Assembly: GCA_934254585.1 (NCBI GenBank)
Contig: CAKQLF010000008.1
Coordinates: 11,364-75,363, forward strand
Direction: 5' to 3'
From: an uncultured Alphaproteobacteria bacterium
GTDB taxonomy: Bacteria > Pseudomonadota > Alphaproteobacteria > RF32 > CAG-239
DNA: 64,000 bases
Positions 46,046-55,324 of the stretch are shown piece after piece; the first letter of the stretch is position 1, and each line of letters starts with the position of its first letter. Both the position numbers and the translations under genes were made by a program. The notes under the pieces were generated by a model. The model did not search any database, had not been told where the DNA came from, and saw nothing but the letters and a program-made list of their open reading frames with translations.

Positions 46046-46073
46046 TTGACAAAAAGAATGATTGTATTAAGAT
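46046..46073 (+). promoter_or_regulatory. Sigma70 promoter of the second helical-repeat gene
   Basis: TTGACA (46046-46051) and TAAGAT (46068-46073) are 16 bp apart. The expected transcript start (about 46081) is after the alternative TTG at 46078 and before the ATG at 46117. Confidence 0.65.
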
Positions 46074-46116
46074 ACAATTGTTCTTTTTTATTATTAATTT
46101 AAAAAATGTATATTTT

Positions 46117-47067
46117 ATGTTTGGTCAAAAATTATTTACGAAAAGCGATGTCGCCATCGTTAGAAGTCGAGATGCTAAAAAGATTTCGGATTTGCTGTGC
46201 GAAAGCAAAAGTTTGTCACCTCAAGCGGAGCAAGAGCTGATAACTCAGGGTGAAACAAAACATATTTTATTGCTAATCAAAAATTGCCTTATTTCTGCTA
46301 AAGGGGTGCAGGCAATTATGAAGCGCGGCATTACCGAAGAAATTTTGCAAGTCTTGACCGTGAAAAAGCCTATGCTTGACACCAAAATTGCTAAAATGAT
46401 TCTACAACGTGATAACGAAGATGAAATTTTGTCGATGATAGTTAATGCTCACTATTCAGAAGAGGTTGTGTCATCAGTTATACAACGCGGTAAGCATATC
46501 GAGATTATGCGACTGATTGCCAATGTGGATGTCAGTGAAGCAAATGCGATTAAAATTATTGAACGCGACAATGAAGAAGAAATTCGGAAAGTTGTGGAGC
46601 GTTGCCGTAATTTGTCTGCCGAGAGCCTGCTGAAAATTTTGCAAGGTGAAAAGCATCATACTGCGGTTATGGCCTTCTTGCAAAAAAAATGGAGAATATC
46701 TTCCGTTGTTGTGGACGCGGTGTTTCAAAGAGGCAATCACGAAGAAATAATGCAGATGCTCAACAACCGTAGCTGTGAAATTCCTTTTTCTCGAATCTTG
46801 GAAAGTGAGAATATTGAGGAAATTGAAACGTATGTCGAAAAACATGTCGGACAGATTGGGGTGGTTGATGGCGACGAATATTTGAAAGATTGCAACAACG
46901 TTACACTGGTGAAAGTGTTTGCCGGAAAAGGCCTTATTCGTTCCGCTGTTTTAGCGACGTGGTTGGAAAAAGGCAAATTAGACTTGCTGACGGAATATGC
47001 TAAACAGATTCCGGACGGTATCAACCTGTTGGTGCAACTTGAAATTTTGAAAAAGCTTAATGCTTAA
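46117..47067 (+). CDS. Helical tandem-repeat protein (LRV/HEAT-like), paralogue of 32045-33166
   Basis: The 316-residue product, counted from the ATG at 46117, holds at least seven repeats of about 31 residues with a motif of the type I-Q-R-G-N-x-E-E-I-x-x-L. Examples are MKRGITEEILQVL, LQRDNEDEILSMI, IQRGKHIEIMRLI and FQRGNHEEIMQML. A solenoid fold is expected. It shares architecture and an end rich in leucine (LVQLEILKKL, compare LLLLEVLKNTV) with the gene at 32045. There is no signal peptide; the partner is unknown. Confidence 0.7.
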   Translation: MFGQKLFTKSDVAIVRSRDAKKISDLLCESKSLSPQAEQELITQGETKHILLLIKNCLISAKGVQAIMKRGITEEILQVLTVKKPMLDTKIAKMILQRDNEDEILSMIVNAHYSEEVVSSVIQRGKHIEIMRLIANVDVSEANAIKIIERDNEEEIRKVVERCRNLSAESLLKILQGEKHHTAVMAFLQKKWRISSVVVDAVFQRGNHEEIMQMLNNRSCEIPFSRILESENIEEIETYVEKHVGQIGVVDGDEYLKDCNNVTLVKVFAGKGLIRSAVLATWLEKGKLDLLTEYAKQIPDGINLLVQLEILKKLNA

Positions 47068-47070
47068 ATG

Positions 47071-47112
47071 AAAAAAAATCCCTGTCTGTGTAAACAGATA
47101 GGGATTTTTTTT
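47071..47112. terminator. Bidirectional Rho-independent terminator
   Basis: AAAAAAAATCCCTGTCTG pairs with ACAGATAGGGATTTTTTTT (one A-G irregularity). It lies between the convergent repeat-protein gene and pilin-like gene 3. Confidence 0.9.
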
Positions 47113-47128
47113 AAGGTGGAAGGAAAAA

Positions 47129-48016
47129 TTATCTATCGGTAAAAGCCACGCCAAAATAACAATCGTTATCTTTGCAATTACAATGTTCGGCCACAATATT
47201 AGGCGGAATTGGCAGAGGTATTCTGTCCGCTTCTGTTTCCCCATACCTTTCATCTGGAACCCCATTATTGCAAACCACTAACCAGTCGCCATCATGCAGG
47301 GTGAGATGATCATCTAGCCAACATTCAGAAGGAGTTCTCCATACATCATCATGATTAGGTGAGATTCCTACACCTATTACAGTATCAGAACCTTTAGCCC
47401 AATTTAAGGAACCTAAAGTCATACAAGCTTCGCGTGGTATATTATAGTATTCAATGTTAATATGGTTACTATAAGCATTGCTTTGGTAACCATCTTGAGA
47501 ACCGGTCTCAGTAGTTATCCCTAAATCTCCGCCAAACGGATTTTTTAGCTGACCATCAACAATCATATCCTCGGAAATTATGCCTAAAGATTTCATAAGG
47601 TTCATGACGTATTTATCAGAAGAATCCATATACCCAATTTCCTTTTGGTTGGCATAAGCTGTGAATAGTCCGTGGGTAATTTGCTCTATTTGTTCAATGG
47701 TCTTGTTGATTTTCCACTTGGTCATCGCTTTGGAATAACCGGCAATGCCACCAACGCTCAAAACACCGATGATTGCCAAAACGCCCAACATCTCAATCAT
47801 AGAACGACCACATTGAACCACCTTACTGTCATTGTCGGACGCGACACACTCCACCTTACTGTCATTGCCGGATGTGATCCGGCAATCTAGATTCGCGGGT
47901 CTGGGCCCGCGAATGACGCTAAAGAGGTACCCGCGAATGACACTAAAGAGCTCGCTAACCGTAGAGGAGAAACGCGAAACAATGTTGCTTATTTTATTTA
48001 AAAATATTGATTTCAT
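47129..48016 (-). CDS. Type IV pilin-like protein 3 with repeat-encoded leader
   Basis: The ATG at 48016 has AAGGA ten bases upstream and reads straight into the pilin frame. The leader before cleavage glycine 70 contains SVIRG twice and then PANLDCRITSGNDSKV, encoded by the palindromic repeats at 47829-47950. The mature part opens RSMIEMLGVLAIIGVL. The C-terminal domain differs from genes 1, 2 and 4 (CMTLGSLNWAKG, CWLDDHL, HCNCKDNDC). This gene shows that the repeat DNA can be translated as a leader of about 70 residues, far longer than usual type IV leaders. A structured RNA with a terminator lies upstream. Confidence 0.78.
   Translation of the reverse strand: MKSIFLNKISNIVSRFSSTVSELFSVIRGYLFSVIRGPRPANLDCRITSGNDSKVECVASDNDSKVVQCGRSMIEMLGVLAIIGVLSVGGIAGYSKAMTKWKINKTIEQIEQITHGLFTAYANQKEIGYMDSSDKYVMNLMKSLGIISEDMIVDGQLKNPFGGDLGITTETGSQDGYQSNAYSNHINIEYYNIPREACMTLGSLNWAKGSDTVIGVGISPNHDDVWRTPSECWLDDHLTLHDGDWLVVCNNGVPDERYGETEADRIPLPIPPNIVAEHCNCKDNDCYFGVAFTDR
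47829..47950. repeat. Compound palindromic repeats inside pilin 3 leader
   Basis: CTTACTGTCATTG occurs twice. The palindrome ATTCGCGGG...CCCGCGAAT is at 47891-47917, followed by a half unit (CCCGCGAATGACACTAAAGAG). The same units occur at 2277-2345 and 63826-63930. Confidence 0.85.
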
Positions 48017-48049
48017 AATGAGCTTTCCTTCCGCTATACAATATATACT

Positions 48050-48221
48050 AAAAAAGCTACCCTAAAAAGGTAGCAGGAAGTTGAAAGCTATTCCAGGAAT
48101 AGTGTAGTATATTAGAGCTATTCTACTACCTTCCTGCTATTGCAGAAAGATAGTTTTTACGTCTGTTTATGCAGACAACCTGAAGAGGCTTTCAAACCTC
48201 ACATTAGTTTTTTGCCAATGT
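48050..48221 (-). ncRNA. Structured RNA ending in a terminator, upstream of pilin-like gene 3
   Basis: Read on the minus strand, there are two upstream hairpins (arms at 48185-48200 and 48161-48176). A three-way junction follows: TAGCAGGAAG (48130-48139) with CTTCCTGCTA (48071-48080), enclosing arms at 48125-48129/48104-48108 and 48097-48102/48088-48093. Last is a terminator hairpin (48056-48074) with six T residues. The 3' arm of the junction stem overlaps the terminator stem by four bases, so the two compete. A promoter is at 48228-48256. It may be an attenuator or riboswitch-like leader of pilin-like gene 3, or a separate small RNA of about 172 bases. Confidence 0.55.
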
Positions 48222-48227
48222 ATGTTC

Positions 48228-48256
48228 AGTTTAGTTTAATAAAATAAAAATGGCAA
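48228..48256 (-). promoter_or_regulatory. Promoter for the structured RNA and pilin-like gene 3
   Basis: TTGCCA (48251-48256) and TAAACT (48228-48233) are 17 bp apart on the minus strand. The -10 box is the same as that of pilin-like gene 1. Confidence 0.5.
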
Positions 48257-48392
48257 GTTTTTTCTGGATTTGTATAAAAATTAAAACTTAAACGCTAGAC
48301 ATTTGTACGTCTAAACTTTAAGTCTATAAAAACTTTAATTTCTGGTAAATTTCTTTATATTTTAAATATAGAATTATTAAAAGGAGGAAACA
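48257..48392. other. AT-rich non-coding stretch
   Basis: Only a strong Shine-Dalgarno site (AAAGGAGG, 48379-48386) for the next gene is visible. A small inverted repeat (AACTTAAACGCTAGAC / GTCTAAACTTTAAGT) lies at about 48285-48324. Confidence 0.4.
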
Positions 48393-48584
48393 ATGAAAAA
48401 TCATACCTTTGCCAATGTTATTATTCAAGATTTGTCTTCCGCATCACCTCTTCACGAAAATTTTGAAGTTAGTCAGGGAATTATCAGTGAGGTTGTCGAT
48501 GGTTGGAATAAAGATATTTATGTTGTTCCTCGCAAGGCTTTGCAAATTAATCATAAAGAATTGGAAAAATATTCAGTAATGTAA
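48393..48584 (+). CDS. Small uncharacterised protein
   Basis: The 63-residue frame has a strong AAAGGAGG Shine-Dalgarno site at ideal spacing, so translation is likely. The product has no signal peptide or membrane segment. VDGWNKDIYVVPRKALQI suggests a small beta-containing fold, but no family is recognised. Nothing in the neighbourhood suggests a role. Confidence 0.6.
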   Translation: MKNHTFANVIIQDLSSASPLHENFEVSQGIISEVVDGWNKDIYVVPRKALQINHKELEKYSVM

Positions 48585-48715
48585 AAAAAATATTAATCCG
48601 TCGACTCCTGATTTTTGCGGAAACAATCTTGTCAATATAACTTTTATCTCAGATTTAAAACAATTTATCCGCTCTTATGTCTGTTTTATCATAAATTATT
48701 TAGAGTGAGGTAAGT

Positions 48716-48988
48716 ATGAATACGGTTAGAACAAAACAAACATCAGAATTGAAAAACTATCTTTATTTTGCCGGAACAATTTACGACAGTTTTGAGGCGT
48801 TGGAAGAAACCTTGGGAAAATTGAAACTGGAGCGTCCGTTATTTTTGCTTTATTTGGCTAAAAAAGCCTATGCCGAAGAAGTGTTTGCCGCCGCCGGTGA
48901 AAAGCAAAACGTGTTTGACGATGTGATGATGATGCCGCCGTCTCAAATCAAATTGCGTTCTTGTGATTATCCGCGACAATGGCAATAA
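48716..48988 (+). CDS. Small uncharacterised protein
   Basis: The 90-residue product is probably cytoplasmic and helical (ALEETLGKLKLERPLFLLYLAKKAYAEEVFAA). It follows GAGG at a fair spacing. It has no recognised domain and lies about 80 bases upstream of deoB with an independent-looking gap. Confidence 0.6.
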   Translation: MNTVRTKQTSELKNYLYFAGTIYDSFEALEETLGKLKLERPLFLLYLAKKAYAEEVFAAAGEKQNVFDDVMMMPPSQIKLRSCDYPRQWQ

Positions 48989-49068
48989 ATTTTTAATCCG
49001 CTTATTCTTCTATTGCATTTTGCCAAAACTGTGCCATTATAATTTGTAGAAAAATAAGGAGAATTATA

Positions 49069-50265
49069 ATGAGCGGCAAAGTGATAATTTTAATGATGGA
49101 TTCATTTGGCGTTGGCGGTGCGCCTGATGCGGCCGCCTTTGCAAACAGCGGAGCCAATACATTCGCGCATATTGTGCAAAAACAAGGCGGGCTGAATGTG
49201 CCAAATTTGGCTTATTTGGGGTTGCAAACAGCCGGTTTTGAAGCCAGTGGCGAAAAAACGGAGTTAAATTGCGCCAAACAGCCGGATTTTTCCATTGGGC
49301 ATAAATTCGGCCACGCTAAAGAAATCAGCAAAGGCAAGGACACAACTTCCGGACACTGGGAAATGGCCGGAACACCGGTTTTGTTCGATTGGGGATATTT
49401 TAAGCCCGATTATCCATCTTTTCCGCCGGAACTGATTGCGGAAATTTGCGCCAAAGGTAATATTGAGGGAATTTTAGGCAATAAAGCCGCCTCCGGCACG
49501 GCAATTATCGAAGAATTGGGCGAAGAACATCTCAAAACAGGTAAGCCGATTTTTTATACTTCTGCCGACAGCGTGTTGCAAATTGCCTGCCACGAACAGC
49601 ATTTCGGCTTGGAACGTTTGTATAAACTTTGCGAAGTCGCTTTTGCGGCGGCTAAGCCGTATAACATTGCCCGAATTATTGCCCGTCCGTTTGTCGGTGA
49701 GCATAAAGGAGAGTTTACACGGACAAAAAATCGCCACGATTATTCGGTTACGCCGCCGGAAATCACCGTTTTGAATAAGGCGGCCAACGCCGGACACGAG
49801 GTTATTTCTGTGGGAAAAATCAGAGATATTTACGCCGGTTCGGGAATAACGCAAGCGTATAAAGCCAGTGGATTGGAAGAATTGTGGAACGTGACGCTGG
49901 AACAGGTGAAAGCCGCTCCGCAAAATGCCATTGTTTTTACAAACTTTGTCGATTTTGATATGGTTTATGGTCATCGCCGCGATGTTGCCGGTTATGCCAA
50001 AGGTTTGGAATATTTTGACAGCCGACTGCCGGAATTGCTTCCGTTGCTTGGTGAAAACGATATTGTCTTTATTACCGCCGACCATGGTTGTGACCCGACT
50101 TATTCCGGAACAGACCACACGCGGGAACAAGTGCCGGTTTTGATGTTTGGAAAAAAAGTACAGACGCAAAATATCGGACAACGCCGGACTTATGCAGATA
50201 TCGCCCAGACAATTTGCGCTTTTTACGGATTAGAACCTATGAATTTTGGAGAAAGCTTTTTATGA
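49069..50265 (+). CDS. deoB: Phosphopentomutase
   Basis: The 398-residue protein matches Deo[15 protein letters not shown] (first metal site), [14 protein letters not shown] with the catalytic Thr, HDYSVTPP, and the second metal site [17 protein letters not shown]. It interconverts ribose-1- and ribose-5-phosphate and the deoxy forms in nucleoside catabolism. AAGGAG precedes the ATG. It overlaps the following pgeF gene by ATGA. Confidence 0.96.
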   Translation: MSGKVIILMMDSFGVGGAPDAAAFANSGANTFAHIVQKQGGLNVPNLAYLGLQTAGFEASGEKTELNCAKQPDFSIGHKFGHAKEISKGKDTTSGHWEMAGTPVLFDWGYFKPDYPSFPPELIAEICAKGNIEGILGNKAASGTAIIEELGEEHLKTGKPIFYTSADSVLQIACHEQHFGLERLYKLCEVAFAAAKPYNIARIIARPFVGEHKGEFTRTKNRHDYSVTPPEITVLNKAANAGHEVISVGKIRDIYAGSGITQAYKASGLEELWNVTLEQVKAAPQNAIVFTNFVDFDMVYGHRRDVAGYAKGLEYFDSRLPELLPLLGENDIVFITADHGCDPTYSGTDHTREQVPVLMFGKKVQTQNIGQRRTYADIAQTICAFYGLEPMNFGESFL

Positions 50266-51023
50266 GTTGGCAATCATCTAATCTGTCGCCGAAAAAACAT
50301 TGCTTTTTTGGTGCGGAAGGCGGCGTGTCGCAAGGAAAATATGCTTCGTTGAACACCAATTACAACAGTTTGGATGCTAAGGTTGCTGTTCGGCAAAATT
50401 TTGAAATTATCACGGCGTTTTTCAAAAAAAACTATGAGGATATGTTTACTCTTAATCAAGGGGTTTCCAATAAAGTTGTCGAGGCGGATTTGCCTCAGCA
50501 ATTCAGCATAACGGCAGACGGCGCGGTAACGACAAATCCAAATATTTTGCTTGGCATAAAAACAGCCGATTGCGCGCCGGTGCTGTTGGCTGACTATAAG
50601 CACGGAGTTATTGGAGCGGCGCACGCCGGTTGGCGTGGAGCTTATAAAGGCGTGGTGGAAAATACGATTTCTCTGATGCAAAGACACGGGGCGGTTTTGA
50701 CGGATATTGCGGTTGCAATAGGACCTTGTATGCAACAAGCGTCGTTTGAAGTGGCTGAGGACATGAAAGCTTGTTTGTTGGCTGAAAATTTACAAAATGA
50801 AAAGTATTTTCATCAGGGTAAAGACGCCGGACATTTTTATTTTGATTTAAGCGGCTATTTGGAAGATAAAATTAAACGACAGGGGATTGACAATGTGGTT
50901 AATTCGCGTATAGATACCTATCCGGCGGAAAACGGCTATTTCAGTTATCGCCGCAATACCCATCTGCGGCTGATAGAACAACCGCGGGATTATCCGACAC
51001 AATATTCTTTTATTTGCTTATAG
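50262..51023 (+). CDS. pgeF: Peptidoglycan editing factor / multicopper polyphenol oxidase (YfiH family)
   Basis: The start was placed at the ATG at 50262, within the deoB stop (ATGA) and behind GGAGAAA. The 253-residue protein has the YfiH family signature: [29 protein letters not shown] and [12 protein letters not shown], supplying the zinc-binding Cys and His residues. In E. coli the family member removes wrongly attached L-serine from muropeptide precursors; other members act on purine nucleosides. The neighbouring amidase fits a cell-wall role, the neighbouring deoB a nucleoside role. Confidence 0.88.
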   Translation: MSWQSSNLSPKKHCFFGAEGGVSQGKYASLNTNYNSLDAKVAVRQNFEIITAFFKKNYEDMFTLNQGVSNKVVEADLPQQFSITADGAVTTNPNILLGIKTADCAPVLLADYKHGVIGAAHAGWRGAYKGVVENTISLMQRHGAVLTDIAVAIGPCMQQASFEVAEDMKACLLAENLQNEKYFHQGKDAGHFYFDLSGYLEDKIKRQGIDNVVNSRIDTYPAENGYFSYRRNTHLRLIEQPRDYPTQYSFICL

Positions 51024-51031
51024 AGGGTAAA

Positions 51032-51751
51032 ATGAGAACGAAAATGCTTCCTTATTTTAATGAACGGCCAAGCAAAGTCAGCGCGTTGGTGTTGCATTGC
51101 AGTGCGCACGATACAGAGGATATGATAGCTGTTTTGCAAAAAGAAGAACTCAGCGCGCATTATGTTGTTGGGCTGAATGGCGATGTTGTTCAGCTGGTGC
51201 CCGAGGAAAAACGCGCTTGGCACGCCGGTATAAGTTTGTGGCGTGAGTTTGAAAATTTGAACCATAATTCTGTTGGAATCGAGATTAGTTCGCTGTCTAT
51301 GGGGCAGGAACCTTATAGCGAAAAACAAATAAAAAGCGTTATGGAACTGTGTCAGGAAATAATTAAGCGGCATCAGATTCCGGCGCGAAATGTGGTTGGT
51401 CATTCGGATATTGCTCCAACGCGAAAACCAGATCCGGGGGTGGCGTTTCCGTGGAAATTGTTGGCGGAAAACGGCGTCGGTTTGTGGTATGACTTGCAAG
51501 ATGCGGAAAAAATAGCCGAGAATAATCCGGAAATTTTGCTCAAGAGAATCGGCTACAATACCGAAAATTTGCCGGCGGCGATGACGGCTTTTTGTCGGCA
51601 TTTTGTTCCGCAAGAAGTGGAAATACGGCAAGACATACATGCTTTGTTGCAACATCCGTATGATGAAAATTTTAGTTTAGATGAAAAATATTTGCCGATT
51701 TTGAAAGCGTGTTGTGCGGCATATCAAGAAAACGCACGGCAGAAAATATGA
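51032..51751 (+). CDS. N-acetylmuramoyl-L-alanine amidase (Amidase_2, AmpD/AmiD type)
   Basis: The start is the ATG at 51032, behind GAGGG and 8 bases after pgeF. The 239-residue protein shows VLHCSAHD (zinc His), SAHYVVGLNGDVVQLV, AWHAGISLW, NSVGIEISS and VGHSDIAPTRKPDPG, the zinc and catalytic sites of the family. After the amidase domain there is a C-terminal helical region resembling a peptidoglycan-binding domain. No signal peptide is seen, so a cytoplasmic muropeptide-recycling (AmpD-like) role is likely. Confidence 0.88.
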   Translation: MRTKMLPYFNERPSKVSALVLHCSAHDTEDMIAVLQKEELSAHYVVGLNGDVVQLVPEEKRAWHAGISLWREFENLNHNSVGIEISSLSMGQEPYSEKQIKSVMELCQEIIKRHQIPARNVVGHSDIAPTRKPDPGVAFPWKLLAENGVGLWYDLQDAEKIAENNPEILLKRIGYNTENLPAAMTAFCRHFVPQEVEIRQDIHALLQHPYDENFSLDEKYLPILKACCAAYQENARQKI

Positions 51752-51801
51752 GTCGAGATAATTCTTGAAGTAATAAAAAACTGTTAGATATAAAAAAATA
51801 T

Positions 51802-51830
51802 TTGACAAAAATAAAAAATAATGATACAAA
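51802..51830 (+). promoter_or_regulatory. Consensus sigma70 promoter
   Basis: TTGACA (51802-51807) and TACAAA (51825-51830) are 17 bp apart. A transcript starting near 51837 would exclude upstream in-frame codons of the following gene. Confidence 0.7.
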
Positions 51831-51876
51831 AATAATGTTCTTATCTATTATTTTGTCTTATTTAATTTTTTGTGTT

Positions 51877-52377
51877 ATGGATTTTAAAAGTATTGAATTT
51901 AAGAAACTCTTGGTGGATTTTTACCGAGTTTTCTTGAAATTGCCTAATTATGGTAAAGTTTTGGCCGTGGCTTCTATTGCTACGCTGTATCTGGCTATTT
52001 TCCCTAGTGTTAAACAGCCGATTATGTATAAGTACGAGTGGAATCGTATTGAGCTGAATGAAAAGGGTAAAAAGGTCTTTTTGCGAAAGAGTGCTATTGC
52101 AAAAGACGGTGTGCCTTCTTTCTACGTCAATTCGAGTCAAAAGCCGAAACCAAAGGATACAATGGTTATCCTTGACATTATTGACGACGACACCCCTTAT
52201 ATGTTTAAGGAAGAGCGTGGTACAAATGTTTTTGACTGGGTTGAGGCCGTTTACGACTATAAAAAGTCGGCTAAACGTAAGAAAATGGCGGCATCATTCT
52301 TGTTCTCTATTACTCTGGCAATGGCTTCTTATCCGGGACTTATCCGCAGATTGTGGAATTTGATTCCGAAAAAGTAA
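51877..52377 (+). CDS. Uncharacterised membrane protein
   Basis: The frame is open from 51802, but the promoter at 51802-51830 makes the ATG at 51877 the first well-placed start; the ATG at 51835 would be almost leaderless. The 166-residue product has one membrane segment near residue 30 (VLAVASIATLYLAIFP) and one near the C-terminus (AASFLFSITLAMASYPGL). The loop between them is charged. No family was recognised. A terminator follows at 52384. Confidence 0.55.
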   Translation: MDFKSIEFKKLLVDFYRVFLKLPNYGKVLAVASIATLYLAIFPSVKQPIMYKYEWNRIELNEKGKKVFLRKSAIAKDGVPSFYVNSSQKPKPKDTMVILDIIDDDTPYMFKEERGTNVFDWVEAVYDYKKSAKRKKMAASFLFSITLAMASYPGLIRRLWNLIPKK

Positions 52378-52383
52378 ATTAAT

Positions 52384-52419
52384 AAAAAAGACAGCTATGA
52401 AAAATAGTTGTCTTTTTTT
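52384..52419 (+). terminator. Rho-independent terminator
   Basis: AAAAAAGACAGCTAT pairs with ATAGTTGTCTTTTTTT (one G-T pair) around a short loop. Confidence 0.9.
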
Positions 52420-52440
52420 GTATATTTTTTGTTAAAAAAC

Positions 52441-52469
52441 TTGACAATATTTTTTTATGGTGCTACAAA
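52441..52469 (+). promoter_or_regulatory. Consensus sigma70 promoter
   Basis: TTGACA (52441-52446) and TACAAA (52464-52469) are 17 bp apart, upstream of the lipoprotein gene at 52516. The same boxes occur at 51802. Confidence 0.7.
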
Positions 52470-52515
52470 GGAGTCATCTTGTTATTATATTGTTTTACTT
52501 TTAATCTTAATTTTT

Positions 52516-52914
52516 ATGAAGCGTTTTATTTATCTTTTTGCTGTTAGTGTAATGGTTATTACTTTGGCAGCTTGTGGTGGTGATAGCAAGTCTGACGGCG
52601 GCTATTCTAAGACTGAACTTTTCGGTTCAATGGACGACAGTGATATCCAAGATTATCTGGAAATCGGATCTGTGGTTTTTGAGGATTCTGAGAATGGCAA
52701 TCAGTTAGTTCTGGGCGTTGATGAAAATGCTCCGGTTCTCAGTGGCAAGGTTTATGCTAACACTGATCGAAAGATTGCCGCGCCTGATTTAGTATGGATT
52801 TGGCACACCGGCGGTAAGTATTACCTTTTGTATTGCGATGGACAGGATTTTGTCAGCAGCAGTGAAAAGAGCAAAAAATGGGCGGAAGAAAATCTGGGCC
52901 CAAGTGAGCAATAA
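52516..52914 (+). CDS. Predicted lipoprotein
   Basis: The ATG at 52516 is the first start after the promoter at 52441-52469. The 132-residue product has a lipoprotein signal peptide with lipobox TLAAC. The mature part is acidic and Ser/Gly-rich at first, then contains a WIWHTGGKYYLLYCDG segment. No domain was recognised. It ends with the shared terminator at 52916. Confidence 0.7.
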   Translation: MKRFIYLFAVSVMVITLAACGGDSKSDGGYSKTELFGSMDDSDIQDYLEIGSVVFEDSENGNQLVLGVDENAPVLSGKVYANTDRKIAAPDLVWIWHTGGKYYLLYCDGQDFVSSSEKSKKWAEENLGPSEQ

Positions 52915-52915
52915 T

Positions 52916-52959
52916 AAAAAACACGATAGTTTACTTTGGTTAAACTATCGTGTTTTTTT
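52916..52959. terminator. Bidirectional Rho-independent terminator
   Basis: ACACGATAGTTTA pairs with TAAACTATCGTGT; A and T runs flank it on both sides. It serves the lipoprotein gene and the convergent uvrB. Confidence 0.9.
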
Positions 52960-52970
52960 GTTGTGACACT

Positions 52971-54956
52971 CTAAAAATTTTTGAGAGCAAGCTGCTCAAG
53001 TTCTTTCAGCTTGTCGCGATAGACCATTGCTTGTTCAAACTCAAGGTTTTGCGCCGCTTCTTTCATCAATTTAGTATATTCTTTAGTCATTTTTTCAATG
53101 TTTTTGATTTTATCAATATCTTGAGATTCATCTTTTATAAAATCTGTTTCCGTCATCTCTTTCAAGGTGGAAGAAATGCTTTTTTTGATGGTTTGCGGCG
53201 TTATGCCGTTGGCGATATTGTATTCGGTTTGTTTTTTGCGCCGACGCTCGGTTTCTTCCAAAGCCATTTTCAAAGAGTCTGTCATTTTATCGGCATACAA
53301 AATAACGCGTCCTTCCGCATTGCGCGCCGCGCGACCTATGGTTTGGATAAGCGAACGGGTTGAACGTAAAAAACCTTCTTTGTCGGCGTCTAAAACAGCA
53401 ACCAGCGAACATTCCGGAATATCCAAGCCTTCACGCAAAAGGTTAATGCCGACTAAAACATCAAACACGCCGAGGCGTAAATCTCGGATAATTTCAATGC
53501 GCTCTAAGGTGTCGATATCCGAATGCAGATAGCGAACTTTGACGCCGTTGTCTTTAAGATATTCGGTTAAGTCTTCGGCCATTTTCTTGGTAAGAGTTGT
53601 CACTAACACTCTTTCGCCTTTGGCCGCGGTTTTGCGACATTCTTCCATCAAATCGTCAACCTGATTTTCTACCGGACGCACAAGGCACAGAGGGTCGGTC
53701 AGACCGGTCGGGCGAATTACCTGTTCGGAAAACACGCCTTTACTTTGTCCCATTTCCCATTCTCCGGGGGTGGCAGAAACGAAAATGGTTTGCGGCCGCA
53801 TTTTATCCCATTCTTCAAACTTTAGCGGACGATTGTCCAAGCAGGACGGCAACCGGAAACCATAGTCGGACAATGTTGTTTTACGATTGCGGTCTCCGCG
53901 GTACATTGCGCCGATTTGCGGCACGGCAATGTGGCTTTCATCAATAAAGAGCAGGGCGTTTTTGGGAAAATATTCAAACAAAGTCGGCGGCGGTTCTCCC
54001 GGAGCGCGTCCGGTTAAATAACGCGAATAGTTTTCAATACCTTTGCAGTGGCCGGTGGTGTCCAACATTTCCAAATCAAAACGCGTGCGTTGTTCAAGTC
54101 GTTGCGCTTCAAGCAATTTGTTTTCTTGTTTGAATTGTTGCAAACGGATTTCTAAATCTTCTTTAATGTGCGTCATTGCTTGAGACAGAGCCGGACGAGG
54201 TGTTACATAGTGGTTGGCGGGATAAACGGTAATTTCATCAAGTTGACGCGTTTTTTTGCCGGTTAAAACGTCAAATTCGTAGATTTCTTCTATTTCATCG
54301 CCAAAAAAAGAAACTCGCCAAGCGCGGTCTTCGTAGTGCGCCGGAAAAATGTCCAAAGTGTCACCTTGAACGCGAAAAGTGCTGCGGACAAAGTTAACGC
54401 TGCAACGTTCATAAAGAAGTTCGGTCAGGTGTTTGTTTACTTCGTGGATGTCAACCACATCTCCGACTTTCAGTTGAAAAACCATAGAAGAATAAGATTC
54501 CATGCTGCCTAAACCGTAAATGCACGAAACAGAGGCCACAATGATTACATCGCGCTCTTCTAAAACGTTACGAGTGGCACCGTGTCGCATTCGGTCTATT
54601 TGCTCATTGATGGCCGAATCTTTTTCAATATAAGTGTCGGTTTTGGGAATATAGGCTTCCGGTTGATAATAATCGTAATAAGAAACAAAATATTCCACGC
54701 GGTTATGCGGAAAAAATTCTTTCATCTCCGTATAAAGCTGCGCCGCCAAAATTTTATTCGGTTCCATAATCAGGGCCGGGCGACGGCATTGCTCAATAAT
54801 TTTGGCCATTGTAAAAGTTTTGCCGGAACCGGTTACGCCCAACAGCACTTGGTTGCGTTCACCGCGTTCAATTCCTTCGCATAGTTCTTTAATGGCTTGC
54901 GGCTGGTCGCCTGAAGGCTCAAACGGACTTTCTATTTTAAATTCGGTATCTTTCAT
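52971..54956 (-). CDS. uvrB: Excinuclease ABC subunit B
   Basis: The 661-residue protein has Walker [10 protein letters not shown], the beta-hairpin region with [12 protein letters not shown], helicase motifs ID(E)SH and RAARN, and a C-terminal UVR domain that contacts UvrC. It loads at DNA damage as part of nucleotide excision repair. The length is normal for UvrB. It is followed on the same strand, 4 bases upstream, by the small secreted-protein gene, so it is the last gene of a minus-strand run. Confidence 0.97.
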   Translation of the reverse strand: MKDTEFKIESPFEPSGDQPQAIKELCEGIERGERNQVLLGVTGSGKTFTMAKIIEQCRRPALIMEPNKILAAQLYTEMKEFFPHNRVEYFVSYYDYYQPEAYIPKTDTYIEKDSAINEQIDRMRHGATRNVLEERDVIIVASVSCIYGLGSMESYSSMVFQLKVGDVVDIHEVNKHLTELLYERCSVNFVRSTFRVQGDTLDIFPAHYEDRAWRVSFFGDEIEEIYEFDVLTGKKTRQLDEITVYPANHYVTPRPALSQAMTHIKEDLEIRLQQFKQENKLLEAQRLEQRTRFDLEMLDTTGHCKGIENYSRYLTGRAPGEPPPTLFEYFPKNALLFIDESHIAVPQIGAMYRGDRNRKTTLSDYGFRLPSCLDNRPLKFEEWDKMRPQTIFVSATPGEWEMGQSKGVFSEQVIRPTGLTDPLCLVRPVENQVDDLMEECRKTAAKGERVLVTTLTKKMAEDLTEYLKDNGVKVRYLHSDIDTLERIEIIRDLRLGVFDVLVGINLLREGLDIPECSLVAVLDADKEGFLRSTRSLIQTIGRAARNAEGRVILYADKMTDSLKMALEETERRRKKQTEYNIANGITPQTIKKSISSTLKEMTETDFIKDESQDIDKIKNIEKMTKEYTKLMKEAAQNLEFEQAMVYRDKLKELEQLALKNF

Positions 54957-54960
54957 ATTT

Positions 54961-55314
54961 CTAATATTTGTAATAAGAGTGTAAATATTCCAACATTTTT
55001 TGGCGATTGTTTAAAATGTCAGAACTTAACGGCTCCGGTGCAGCGGTGTTGTTTTGTTTCGCGGTCGAAATTTCTGATTTATTAAGAGAAACAACGAGCT
55101 GTTTTAACTCTTTATCGGAGTAGTTGTTTTCGATATAGTCCAAAGATTGAAACAGCGGAATTAAAGATTTTGATATTTTTTCCGTAGAAACCGAGTTTAT
55201 GTTGCCAACACGCGGGGACTCGGTGTTTTTTGCGGGGAGTTTGCGCGTGATTGTACCGGCTTGTGAGATGACCGGAAGAAATATAGCCAACAAGAGTATA
55301 AAATATTTTTTCAT
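54961..55314 (-). CDS. Small secreted protein of unknown function
   Basis: The 117-residue product has a signal peptide ending ISQA. The mature part is basic at first and then helical; it contains no cysteine. No family was recognised. TAGGAG precedes the ATG. It lies in a run with 55325-55879 and uvrB. An end-to-end helical tail ([17 protein letters not shown]) is shared in style with the upstream gene. Confidence 0.65.
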   Translation of the reverse strand: MKKYFILLLAIFLPVISQAGTITRKLPAKNTESPRVGNINSVSTEKISKSLIPLFQSLDYIENNYSDKELKQLVVSLNKSEISTAKQNNTAAPEPLSSDILNNRQKMLEYLHSYYKY

Positions 55315-55324
55315 AAAAATTCTC

